Of a stretch of 64,000 nt of DNA, positions 17,027-25,892 are shown in pieces (the stretch's first letter is position 1; the number at the start of each line of letters is the position of its first letter). The stretch spans positions 3,596,001-3,660,000 of the forward strand of contig NZ_AP018823.1 in NCBI RefSeq assembly GCF_002217795.2. Direction: 5' to 3'. The notes under the pieces were generated by a model. The model ran no database searches, had not been told where the DNA came from, and saw only the letters and a program-made list of their open reading frames with translations. The DNA comes from Aquitalea magnusonii. Lineage in GTDB: Bacteria; Pseudomonadota; Gammaproteobacteria; Burkholderiales; Chromobacteriaceae. Both the position numbers and the translations under genes were made by a program.

Positions 17027-20000
17027 TCACTTGCCCGAAGCCTTGACCTGTTGGTACACGGCGCGCATCAGGTGGCTGGCAGCCACACTGCGGAACGCCT
17101 CGTCATTCATCAGGCGAACGAAGATGTCTTCATTACCGTCCATGCGCTCGATGAACAGGTTTTCGAGTTGCTTGTTGAACACAGGTTCGAAGTTCTCGAT
17201 GCTGTTGGCCATCACCGCTTGGCGCAGCTGCTCGTTGGCAACGGCGGTCTCCCGAACCTGATCAAAGAACAGCTGGTCGGCCGGCGTGAACTCGGTGCCG
17301 AATCGCTCGTTGAGCTTGCCCACCAGGGTTGACAGCTGCACGTCTTCATCCGCTTGGCCGGTACCCACCTCGGTTGGTCCGTACAGTGCGTCAGGCTCAC
17401 CCGCCTTCAGATCAATTGCACCTTCGCTAATCTTCTGCAGACGGTAGTATTTGAGCTCCACCTCGTCATCCACCTGCACCGTGCGGCTGTCCACCGTACG
17501 CGGTAGCTTGGTCAGCAGGAAGCGAGCATAGGAGAACAGCTTCTCGTGGTCTGAGTCCTGGTAGGGAATGACCTGGGACACGAACGCGTACAGGTTGCGA
17601 AAGCTGACCAGCTGCCCCTTGAACAGGTTCTGGTCTTCCTCGCCAAGGTCCTTGAACCGCTCAACAGCCAGATCGAGCAGCGCGTTCAGCTTCTTGTGCT
17701 CCCCACCAGTCGGATTCATGCGGTTGCGGAACCAGATCTCACACCAAGCGCTCACTTCCTCCGCGGTGTAAACCTTCCAACCAGCCAGGGTGTAGGCCAG
17801 TGTGTTCAGCTGCTGAGGATCGGTGTCCTCGCCCTTCTCAGTCGCCTCATAGTAGGGCTTGAAGGCCGCGTAGATCTCCTCCGGCTCGTTGACGAAGTCG
17901 AGCACGAAGGTGTCCGTCTTGCCCCGAGTCGTGCGGTTCAAGCGCGACAGCGTCTGCACCGCCTGGATGCCCGACAAGCGCTTGTCCACATACATGCTGT
18001 GCAGCAGCGGTTGGTCAAAGCCCGTCTGGTACTTCTCGGCCACCAGTAACACCTGGTACTCCTCGGTGTTGAACTTCTCTGGCAGCTCGGATTCCTTGAG
18101 GCCGTTGTTCATGCCCACCTCGGTAAACTTCTTGTCGGCGAACTCCTTGAGCATGATTTCACCTGAGAAGGCCACCAGCGACTTCACATCGGTGTACTCC
18201 TGGTCCTTGATGTACTTGTCGAACCCCAGCTTGTAGCGCACGGCATGCTCACGCGAGTTGGTCACCACCATCGCCTTGGCCCGGCCACCGATCTTGTGCC
18301 GCGAGTGGGTGCGGAAGTGTTCTACGATCACCTCCACCTTCTGCGCAATCTCATAGTCATGGAACTGGACGAAGCGGGCCAAGGCCTTGGCGGCCTTGCG
18401 GCGCGGCACCGCCGGGTCTTCCTCAACCTTCTGGATCAGCTTGTAGTACCGCTTGTAGTGCGTGTAGTACTTCAGCACATCATGGATGAAGCCTTCCTCG
18501 ATGGCTTGCCGCATGCTGTAGTGGTGGAACGGTGCCTTGCCGTTGGGACCTGGCTCATTGAAGACCGCCAGCGTCTTGAACTTAGGCGTAGCGGTAAAAG
18601 CGAAGAAGCTGAGGTTGGGCTGCTTGACGCGTTTGAGCTGCTCACGCAACAGCTCCTTTTTCGCATCCTCACTCAAGGCCTCATCGTCCAGGTCCAGCAA
18701 CTGCTCCGCGATGGCCGCCTCAATGCCATCCTTGTTCAGGATCTTGCGCAACTCCATCGCGGTTTCACCGCTCTGCGAGCTATGCGCCTCATCCACGATC
18801 ACCGCAAAGCGCTTGCCCGCAGTGGAGATCGCCACACCCTTGCCATTGGCCTCCAACGTTCGGATGGCCTGCGTGATGAACGGGAACTTCTGGATGGTGG
18901 AAATGATGATGGGCACGCCATCGGCCAAGGCCTTGGCCAATTGCTGTGTGTTCTCGTCGATCTTCTGCACCACGCCCAGCTTGTGCTCGAACTGGAAGAT
19001 GGTGTTCTGCAATTGCTGATCCAGCACACGTCGGTCCGTAATCACCACCACCGAGTGGAAGATCTTCTCGTTGGCCGCGTCGTGCAGGCTGGAAAGGCGG
19101 TGCGCCAGCCAGGCAATGGAGTTCGACTTGCCCGACCCCGCCGAATGCTGGATCAGGTAGTTGTGCCCCGAACCATGCGCCTGTGCATGGCTGGTCAATG
19201 CCCGCACCGCGTCCAACTGATGGTAGCGCGGGAAGATCATCGTCTCCTTGCGGTGGCGCTTGATGCCCTTCTCAGTGACGACGGTCTTCTCCTCGACATC
19301 GAGATGGATGAACCGCGCCAGGATGTCCATCAGGCTGTCCCGCACCAGCACCTGGCGCCACAGGTAGGCGGTGCGGACATCGCCACCGTCGCCGTCCATC
19401 ACGGGCGGGTTGCCGGCTGCATGATTGTGGCCCAGGTTGAAGGGAAGGAAGAACGTGTCCTTGCCCTCCAGCTTGGTCGTCATGAACACCAGCTCGGTAT
19501 CCACCGCAAAGTGCACCAGACAGCGCTGCTTGAAGGCGAACAGCAACTCCTTCGGGTCGCGCTCAAACCGGTACTGGTGCTTGGCATGCTCCACATTCCA
19601 GCACGTGGCTGACATGGGGTTTTTAAGTTCCAGTGTCGCCACAGGCAGGCCGTTCACTGCCAGCACTACATCCGGAATGGCCCCGCTCTTGGTATTGACC
19701 TGACGGATGACGGTGAGCCGGTTGTCGTCGTAGCGCTCGGTACTCGCCGGGTCCAGCCCTGTGTTGGGCGCAAAGTAGGCCAGCCGCACCGTCTTGCCCA
19801 CGCACTTGAAGCCCTCGCGCAGGATGGCCAACATCCCTTTTGCGGCCAGTTCCTTCACCAGGCTGTCCAGCAGCATGCCGGGGGCCTTGGTGGCGTCAAG
19901 CTGCGTCAATCGCGTCCAGATCTTGGGTTGCGTCTTCTGCACAAAGGCAAGGACATCTGCCGGAAACAGCGCCGTTTCGGCGTCATAGGCGTTCGGGTCG

Positions 20001-20071
20001 CCCTTTTCATAGCCACCATGGGTGACCAGCGCGTGCTCGATGTCGTTTTCAAAGTCGACTTCTTTGTGCAT
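17027..20071 (-). CDS. hsdR: Type I restriction endonuclease, R (motor/nuclease) subunit
   Basis: 1014 residues, the usual size. It translocates DNA and cuts it when bound to HsdM/HsdS at unmethylated sites. Seen: N-terminal nuclease core with PDVVLAVNG...ATLELKN (about residues 135-155), Walker A HSAGSGKSNS (about 310), DEAH box IVDEAHSSQSG (about 425), FTATP, and helicase motif VI VQTLSRLNRT. The ATG at 20071 has AAGGGG eight bases upstream; an in-frame GTG three codons earlier is less likely. It is separated from hsdS by a small gene. Confidence 0.94.
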   Translation of the reverse strand: MHKEVDFENDIEHALVTHGGYEKGDPNAYDAETALFPADVLAFVQKTQPKIWTRLTQLDATKAPGMLLDSLVKELAAKGMLAILREGFKCVGKTVRLAYFAPNTGLDPASTERYDDNRLTVIRQVNTKSGAIPDVVLAVNGLPVATLELKNPMSATCWNVEHAKHQYRFERDPKELLFAFKQRCLVHFAVDTELVFMTTKLEGKDTFFLPFNLGHNHAAGNPPVMDGDGGDVRTAYLWRQVLVRDSLMDILARFIHLDVEEKTVVTEKGIKRHRKETMIFPRYHQLDAVRALTSHAQAHGSGHNYLIQHSAGSGKSNSIAWLAHRLSSLHDAANEKIFHSVVVITDRRVLDQQLQNTIFQFEHKLGVVQKIDENTQQLAKALADGVPIIISTIQKFPFITQAIRTLEANGKGVAISTAGKRFAVIVDEAHSSQSGETAMELRKILNKDGIEAAIAEQLLDLDDEALSEDAKKELLREQLKRVKQPNLSFFAFTATPKFKTLAVFNEPGPNGKAPFHHYSMRQAIEEGFIHDVLKYYTHYKRYYKLIQKVEEDPAVPRRKAAKALARFVQFHDYEIAQKVEVIVEHFRTHSRHKIGGRAKAMVVTNSREHAVRYKLGFDKYIKDQEYTDVKSLVAFSGEIMLKEFADKKFTEVGMNNGLKESELPEKFNTEEYQVLLVAEKYQTGFDQPLLHSMYVDKRLSGIQAVQTLSRLNRTTRGKTDTFVLDFVNEPEEIYAAFKPYYEATEKGEDTDPQQLNTLAYTLAGWKVYTAEEVSAWCEIWFRNRMNPTGGEHKKLNALLDLAVERFKDLGEEDQNLFKGQLVSFRNLYAFVSQVIPYQDSDHEKLFSYARFLLTKLPRTVDSRTVQVDDEVELKYYRLQKISEGAIDLKAGEPDALYGPTEVGTGQADEDVQLSTLVGKLNERFGTEFTPADQLFFDQVRETAVANEQLRQAVMANSIENFEPVFNKQLENLFIERMDGNEDIFVRLMNDEAFRSVAASHLMRAVYQQVKASGK

Positions 20072-20106
20072 CTTTCTCACCCCTTAAACGCGGCGGATTC
20101 GGCCTG

Positions 20107-20709
20107 TTAGCGAATCACCTCAATATTGCTGTTATCCAGATCCGCCAATGCCAGGCCGTTGAACTCGGCATAGCGGTAGTGGCCTATTGTGTGATCACGC
20201 TGCAGGTACTTACCATCCGCATCCAGATATGGCGTCGGGTCTGGATGATTGCTCAGCACATACTTGGTGGCGTGAATTGTGCTGCGCTTGCTTGTGTACG
20301 CATTAATGGTGGCATGCAGCGCCTTGAGCCAATCCACGCTGGCTTTCAACTGATCAGGTAGGTCGTGCGGGATGCTCTCTGACTTGAACTCGAGACAGTA
20401 AACATGCAGCTTGTTCTTGCGCAGGTTGAACACTACAAAGTCGCAGCGTTTTGACCAAGGCTTGGCGGTATCGTCCAGAAAGTGAAACAGTGGCAGCGAT
20501 GAGCCGTTCTTCTTGGCATCCAGCTTGATTACCAAGGTCTCGCCCGTGGTCTGCAAGCTCACCTTGTACTCAATGGGCTTGCTGCCGCTTTGACCGAATA
20601 CCTTTTCCTTCAATACCACCTCGCTGCTACTCGCCTGTGGCTCACCGTAGTGATTAGTATTCAGATAGGACTTCAGGCAGTTGAAATAGCCCTGTGTGTT
20701 CAACGCCAT
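20107..20709 (-). CDS. Hypothetical protein with PD-(D/E)XK nuclease-like residue pattern, inside the hsd operon
   Basis: 200 residues, not recognised as a named family. It lies 19 bases after hsdS and 35 bases before hsdR, all in one direction. A hydrophobic strand followed by a charged motif, CDFVVFNLRKNKLHVYCLEFKSE (split as D90, then E107-x-K109), fits the catalytic D...(E)XK of restriction-type nucleases, and E30 in a helical N-terminal segment could be the motif I glutamate. There is no signal peptide, no membrane segment and no HTH. It may be an accessory nuclease or structural cofactor of the type I complex. Existence is well supported by position and frame; function is inference. Confidence 0.75.
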   Translation of the reverse strand: MALNTQGYFNCLKSYLNTNHYGEPQASSSEVVLKEKVFGQSGSKPIEYKVSLQTTGETLVIKLDAKKNGSSLPLFHFLDDTAKPWSKRCDFVVFNLRKNKLHVYCLEFKSESIPHDLPDQLKASVDWLKALHATINAYTSKRSTIHATKYVLSNHPDPTPYLDADGKYLQRDHTIGHYRYAEFNGLALADLDNSNIEVIR

Positions 20710-20728
20710 TTAGAGCAGCCTCTATTCA

Positions 20729-22081
20729 TTAGGCCACCTCTTTGACAGTCGGTGGAATCTCAAAACCACGCACGTCGATTTTTCCGGTCACGGCGTTGGT
20801 GATGAGTGCCGAGCGGTATTCGCGCAAGCGTAAAATCACATCGTGAATCGCATCGGATTGGCGTTTTAACTTGTCAACCTCAGCACCAATCCAAGTGCAA
20901 ATTTCCTCTTGCTCATCAGTAGGCGGAAGTGCCAACCAGACGTCCTTAACATCGCCAAGTCCAAGCTGAATTTTTGTCCCGCCATATCCAGATCCAGTCA
21001 ATTGCGCTTGCCCGGAAGCCGAGAAAAATTGGTATGCCATCCAGCGCCCGAATATCCGATCTCCATTCGGTCTGACCAATGCCAGATGTTGACTTACATA
21101 AGCGTTTTCAAATCCATCAGGAATGACAGCTACTGAACCAAGATCCGCAGTGATAGAAACAAGCACATCGCCGGATTGAGTCGCAGTTCTCTCTCCTTCG
21201 GAGCTTTCCGGCGGCAAAACCCGCTGGATGTCATGAAGGAGTAAATCAACCGAGTCTCTTGAAACATTGGTAATGCGAAGAAAAATGCTACCTGAGTCAG
21301 AGTAGTACTCCGCCCAGCCTCGTGAACCGCTTGTGACAAACGTCGAAGCGTATCTCGCCCGCATGATGGTCCAGTGAGTTGGCACCTCGCCCAACCACGC
21401 CACCCCTGAATCCTTCATCGCCACGGACGGATCAAGTCCCTTGGTGACGGCATGACTGATCAGTGCAGTGCGCTTTTCGGCGAGCTTGTCGAGCAGCACT
21501 TTTTTCTTCGCGATCAGGGTATCGATTTGCGCGGTTTTGAAATCGAGGAAACGGCTGATGGTTTTTTGCTCCTCCATAGAGGGGAGAGCTGCTCTGAAGT
21601 CCTTGATAAAGTTCTCTGGCACCCGTTTTTGCCCACCAGCACCGTACATCTCGGACTCACCAATCTTTCGGAATAGATCTGAAATTGTCAGGTAGAAAAG
21701 AAACTGCGGCTCAAATTGCTCCCGGACAGCACGCATTACGTAAAGTTCAGTGGTGCCAAATGCTGTTTTATTCTTTAATCCCTTGGCTAGTGCTCCCTTC
21801 CCGTTTTCAAAGCAAGGAGTAATTTTTGCCACCACTACATCGTCATCGCAAAAATAGGTATAGCCACTGCCGATTTCGCTTAGTTCCTTCTCTTCGTTCA
21901 GACGAATCCCACCGTATTCACCGATGGCATCCATCGGTACAAAGGAAACCAAGTCGGAATCCTCGAGATTAATTTCGTTCTTACTGGGATTCATCTTCAG
22001 TGCGAATCGGAGGCGCTTCTGCTTCCAAAGGGCAGGAAAGCCATCAAGTGAATACTCTGGATATGCGAGATAGCTAGCCAT
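20729..22081 (-). CDS. hsdS: Type I restriction-modification specificity subunit S
   Basis: 450 residues with the two target-recognition-domain layout. The first TRD starts near residue 15 and ends with the central conserved helix (EEQKTISRFLDFKTAQIDTLIAKK...KRTALISHAVTKGLDP); the second begins with WLGEVPTHW, and the C-terminal conserved helix is DKLKRQSDAIHDVILRLREYRSALITNAVTGKIDV. The target site cannot be predicted. The ATG overlaps the hsdM stop as TGATG, so translation is coupled. Base composition is more AT-rich than neighbours, common for hsdS genes that exchange domains. Confidence 0.94.
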   Translation of the reverse strand: MASYLAYPEYSLDGFPALWKQKRLRFALKMNPSKNEINLEDSDLVSFVPMDAIGEYGGIRLNEEKELSEIGSGYTYFCDDDVVVAKITPCFENGKGALAKGLKNKTAFGTTELYVMRAVREQFEPQFLFYLTISDLFRKIGESEMYGAGGQKRVPENFIKDFRAALPSMEEQKTISRFLDFKTAQIDTLIAKKKVLLDKLAEKRTALISHAVTKGLDPSVAMKDSGVAWLGEVPTHWTIMRARYASTFVTSGSRGWAEYYSDSGSIFLRITNVSRDSVDLLLHDIQRVLPPESSEGERTATQSGDVLVSITADLGSVAVIPDGFENAYVSQHLALVRPNGDRIFGRWMAYQFFSASGQAQLTGSGYGGTKIQLGLGDVKDVWLALPPTDEQEEICTWIGAEVDKLKRQSDAIHDVILRLREYRSALITNAVTGKIDVRGFEIPPTVKEVA

Positions 22082-24321
22082 CACACCACCTCACTCAGCA
22101 TGGCCATGATGTCTTTTTCCAGCTGGCTGATTTCAGCCGCAATCACATCCAGCGGGCGCGGGGGCTGATAGACATAGAAGTGCCGGGTCAGCGGAATTTC
22201 GTAGCCCACCTTGGTCTTGCTGTGGTCTATCCAGGCATCGGGCACGTGCGGCAGGACTTCGTCCTTCAGGTAGGCCTCGCAGTGGTCTTTTACCAGCGCC
22301 AGCAGCTTGTCGTGGCCGGTTTCGTTGTCGTAGCCCAGCGGCAGCGGCAAGGCGATGTCATCTGGTAGCGCCACGATCTCGGTATCGCGCAGGTCGGCAT
22401 CAGCTTCCGGCTTGCCCTTGGAGTCCAGACAGATGTCTGCCTTGGGGTCGCGCTCCGACAGCGCCGCCAGGATGGCCTTCTTCACCGGCGCGCCCACTTT
22501 GATGCCTGCCTTCTTCAGGGCTGCATCAAGCACTGCCTCGAAAGCGGGACGATTGCGGTACAGCGTTTCACTATCCATACCTTGCAGGGCAGCCTTGATG
22601 GCTACCTGTGTTTCTTGGCCTGCCGCGACTTCCGCGCGATAGGCGGCATCGTCCTTGCGTTTCTTGCTGCTTGCCAGATTGACGAAGGCGCTTTGCTCAT
22701 CCAGCTTGGTAATGCGCTCTGCGCTGGCTTGGAAATTCAGCCGCAGCGGGCGCTCAACGGTAATTTTCAGAAAACCAAACTCGTGGTTCTTGAAGAGCTT
22801 GCTGCAAATCCGGCGCTCCGGCTTGCCATCTACCAGGACTTCACTTTCCGCATCGTGCTCGTGCTCGGCGTACAGGCGCACCAGTTCCTTGATGTGCTGA
22901 TCCGAGAGTTCGTTGCGCTTGTTGCCCAAACTCTTGGGCTCCATCTTCTTGTAGTGGCGAGTGCCGTCGATCAGCTGCACCAGACCTTGGCGATGGGCGG
23001 GCTTCTTGTTGGTGACGATCCAGACGTAGGTGTAGATGCCGGTGTTGTAGAACATCTGGTCTGGCAGGGCGACGATGGCATCCAGCATGTCGCGCTCGAT
23101 GATCCAGCGACGGATATTGGATTCGCCCGATCCGGCGTCACCGGTGAACAGGGGCGATCCATTGAAGACGATGGCGATCTTGGAGCCGTCGCCACCGACG
23201 TTCTTGCCATCGACCAGCTTGGGCGGCTGGTGCATCTTGGAGATCATGTGCTGCAGGAAGAGCAGCGAGCCATCGTTGATACGCGGTAACCCTGCACCAA
23301 AACGACCAGCGAAGCCCAGTTGTTTGTACTCCTCTCGCACAAAATCTTCTTCCGGTTTCCATTCCACACCAAAGGGCGGATTGGCCAGCATGTAATGAAA
23401 TCGCTTACCTGGGTGTCCATCAAAAGGCATAAAGCCGCTTATTTTGTTTTTTGCGTCCTTAATGCCCAGAGTGTCACCATAAATCAGGTTATTGATCGGC
23501 TCATCCTTGATCAGCAGGTCGGAACAGCAGATGGCGTAAGACTCGGGATTGTATTCCTGGCCAAACAATTCGATGTTCGCATCGGGGTTCAGCCCGGTGG
23601 TGACGCCATCACCACAGATGAACTTTTCTGATTCAGACAGCATGCCGCCGGTGCCGGCGGTAGGGTCGTACACGCTGCGGTAGATACCCTTCTCGTAGAT
23701 GCCGTCTTCGCCGGTGAACAGCAGTTGCACCATCAGGCGGATGACCTCGCGCGGGGTGAAGTGATCGCCAGCCTCCTCATTGGCCTGTTCGTTGAACTTT
23801 CGCACCAGTTCTTCGAAGAGGTAGCCCATCTGCAGGTTGCTGATGGACTTGGGCGAGAGGTCAATCGACGACGCACAGAACTCCTTGATGATCAGGTAGA
23901 GCCGGTTGGCCTCGTCCAGCTTGGCGATCTCGGTTTCAAACTCGAACTTGTCGAAGATATCTCGGGCGCGCGGCGAGAAACCCTGAATGTAGGCAATCAA
24001 ATTGCCAGCGATGTTGGGTGCGTCGCCCAGCAGCTTCTCAAAGGTGAAGCCGCTGGTGTTGAACAACTCCTGCTTGCTGTCGGCAGCGGCGATACGTGAC
24101 AGTGCCTTTTCCAGTGCCGGGCCCGTGATGCCTTTGTCTTCCAGGCGTTTTTTTTCGTCCAGCACCTTCTGCTTGTTTTCGGCCAGTACCAGATCGAAAC
24201 GGCGCAGCACAATCAGCGGCAGCATCACGCGACGGTACTGTGGCGGACGATAGGGGCCGCGAAGCTTGTTGGCGATGTTCCAGATGAAGTCGACGAGGTT
24301 TTGGTGTTGTGTGCTCTGCAT
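22081..24321 (-). CDS. hsdM: Type I restriction-modification DNA N6-adenine methyltransferase subunit M
   Basis: 746 residues. Seen: N-terminal HsdM helical domain (NLVDFIWNIANKLRGPYRPPQYRRVMLPLIVLRRFD), SAM-binding motif I DPTAGTGGMLSESEKF (about residues 220-235) and catalytic motif IV NPPFG (about residue 315). It is longer than classic EcoKI HsdM (529 residues), with an extra C-terminal region of about 200 residues, as in the M subunits of many proteobacterial type I systems. Methylates adenine in the HsdS target to protect host DNA. Confidence 0.95.
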   Translation of the reverse strand: MQSTQHQNLVDFIWNIANKLRGPYRPPQYRRVMLPLIVLRRFDLVLAENKQKVLDEKKRLEDKGITGPALEKALSRIAAADSKQELFNTSGFTFEKLLGDAPNIAGNLIAYIQGFSPRARDIFDKFEFETEIAKLDEANRLYLIIKEFCASSIDLSPKSISNLQMGYLFEELVRKFNEQANEEAGDHFTPREVIRLMVQLLFTGEDGIYEKGIYRSVYDPTAGTGGMLSESEKFICGDGVTTGLNPDANIELFGQEYNPESYAICCSDLLIKDEPINNLIYGDTLGIKDAKNKISGFMPFDGHPGKRFHYMLANPPFGVEWKPEEDFVREEYKQLGFAGRFGAGLPRINDGSLLFLQHMISKMHQPPKLVDGKNVGGDGSKIAIVFNGSPLFTGDAGSGESNIRRWIIERDMLDAIVALPDQMFYNTGIYTYVWIVTNKKPAHRQGLVQLIDGTRHYKKMEPKSLGNKRNELSDQHIKELVRLYAEHEHDAESEVLVDGKPERRICSKLFKNHEFGFLKITVERPLRLNFQASAERITKLDEQSAFVNLASSKKRKDDAAYRAEVAAGQETQVAIKAALQGMDSETLYRNRPAFEAVLDAALKKAGIKVGAPVKKAILAALSERDPKADICLDSKGKPEADADLRDTEIVALPDDIALPLPLGYDNETGHDKLLALVKDHCEAYLKDEVLPHVPDAWIDHSKTKVGYEIPLTRHFYVYQPPRPLDVIAAEISQLEKDIMAMLSEVV

Positions 24322-24435
24322 ATTTGATTGCTTTTCTCTGCTGTTCGCTTGTTCGTGTTTGGGCAGCCTGATTGCCCTGGTGCTTGCTGTTGTCCAGCCA
24401 GCTTGGTATCTAAGTCGTTTTGGTCAGCCTACTTT

Positions 24436-25530
24436 TCATGGCTCCTCAGGCTGGTATCCCGTTATCTCGGGGCTTGGGGTCCCTGGCTCTAACTTGATCC
24501 ACTTCGCCGCGCGCCCCTTGCCATTGGGGGCAATCAATCCCTCGGCCTTCATGGCGCGCAGGATCACGCGCACCATGTCGCGGCTGATGCCGGGGCAGGC
24601 CTCCTCAATCTCCGAGATGGAGAAGGGCAATTGGCGTTTGAGAATTTCAGAGCGAACGCGGTCGCCCTTGGCACCCCGGCCGCGCTCGATGGTGCCCACG
24701 CGCTCTTCGAATTCCTTGTAGGCGCGCAGCAGGGCACCCCAGAAGTAGTCAAGCCATGGGGCGATGTCGTGTGCGGCATCGTGCCAGCCCAGGGAGCTGG
24801 CCTCCAACGTTTCGTAGTAGCTTTCCTTCGATTCTTCGAAGATGCGCTCCAGGCTGATGAAGCGGCCCACCGCATAGTCGAAGTGATAGAGCAGCTGCAA
24901 GGTGAGCAGCCGTGCCATGCGGCCGTTGCCATCCGGGAAAGGGTGGATGCACAGGAAGTCGAGAATGGCCAATGGCACCAGCACCAAGGGGTCTGCCAAG
25001 TGCTGATCCAAGGCCAAGCGATAGCGCGCAATCAGGTCTGCCATCACCATGGGGGTGAGGTGAGCGGCGACCGGACGAAAGCGAATACGTGCGCTGCCAT
25101 CGGGGTGACGCTCGACGATGTCGTTGTTGGTGGCCTTCCATTGCCCGCCTGGTTGCGGCATGTAGCGGTACAGCATGCTGTGTAGTTGCAGGACTGTGCT
25201 GTCAGAAAACGGCATCTGCTCACCGCTTTCGTGAATCAGACCTAGGGCATCGCGGTAGCCCGCTACTTCCTGCTCAGACCGACTTTGTGGCGTGGCATTC
25301 TTGAGCACCAGCGATTTGAGGCGGTGCGCGGCAACAACGACGCCTTCCAACCGGTTCGACGACTCGGTGGACTCAACCACTGCCACCTGCCGCAGGTCGC
25401 TCAGGATCTCGGGCGACTGCGCCACGAAGAGCTGCTGCTTGCCTCTGTATTCACCCAGGGCACGCAAGGTCGCCAACTGCCGCGCGTCGAAACGCAACTT
25501 GGCGAGGTAGTCTGGTGAGAGTGATTGCAT
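24436..25530 (-). CDS. fic: Fic-domain protein (putative AMPylase) with N-terminal inhibitory motif and C-terminal winged helix
   Basis: 364 residues. The Fic core motif HPFPDGNGRMAR (around residue 205) is the intact HPFx(D/E)GNGRxxR needed for transfer of AMP to hydroxyl side chains. SNRLEG at residues 58-63 fits the (S/T)xxxE(G/N) self-inhibitory helix of class II Fic proteins. The C-terminal ~70 residues (SEILKRQLPFSISEIEEACPGISRDMVRVILRAMKAEGLI) read as a winged helix that could bind DNA. It is the first gene of the island, 114 bases before hsdM. No strong ribosome binding site precedes the ATG. Target of AMPylation is unknown; a regulator or toxin-like defence role is inference. Confidence 0.9.
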   Translation of the reverse strand: MQSLSPDYLAKLRFDARQLATLRALGEYRGKQQLFVAQSPEILSDLRQVAVVESTESSNRLEGVVVAAHRLKSLVLKNATPQSRSEQEVAGYRDALGLIHESGEQMPFSDSTVLQLHSMLYRYMPQPGGQWKATNNDIVERHPDGSARIRFRPVAAHLTPMVMADLIARYRLALDQHLADPLVLVPLAILDFLCIHPFPDGNGRMARLLTLQLLYHFDYAVGRFISLERIFEESKESYYETLEASSLGWHDAAHDIAPWLDYFWGALLRAYKEFEERVGTIERGRGAKGDRVRSEILKRQLPFSISEIEEACPGISRDMVRVILRAMKAEGLIAPNGKGRAAKWIKLEPGTPSPEITGYQPEEP

Positions 25531-25805
25531 GCAGCATGCATCCGGGCTGGAAAGAATGGGGTAATGCTACAGTAAATAAGGGTATTTTCAATAGCTATTA
25601 CCCCAATAGAATTGCCATTACCCCATTCCCACTAGATGCGTTGAGTTGATATGCGCCTGCACTATGGACCACGCCCGGATAAGAACCGCAACAAAATAAC
25701 GTAGCGTCATTGGAGCATGGCGCGCTGACGCCGACAGAAAGGCATACACACCATTGCACACAATTCAGCGGGGGCCATTCATGTAATTTCAGGCAACACC
25801 CAGAA
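25531..25805 (-). promoter_or_regulatory. fic-hsd-mcr promoter region with three GGGGTAAT-type sites
   Basis: The 275 bases upstream of fic hold no gene. ATGGGGTAAT occurs at 25556-25565 on the plus strand, and the complementary ATTACCCCA at 25597-25605 and 25617-25625. The last two are spaced exactly 20 bp apart, so the same face of DNA would be presented, and the first is inverted. A TTGAAA-like -35 lies between the sites on the minus strand. This is the arrangement expected for a cooperative repressor or controller protein. Confidence 0.5.
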
Positions 25806-25839
25806 ACGACAAAGCCGCGTAAAGTCGCGGCTTTGTCGT
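25806..25839 (-). terminator. Terminator of ychF
   Basis: A perfect 14-bp stem (ACGACAAAGCCGCG / CGCGGCTTTGTCGT) with a 6-nt loop lies 54 bases after the ychF stop on the minus strand. It insulates the defence island from the housekeeping genes. Confidence 0.75.
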
Positions 25840-25892
25840 GTTTCTTGGATTGGATGGCCTTTCCCGGCGTTTCTGGAAAGACCGTCCACCCA

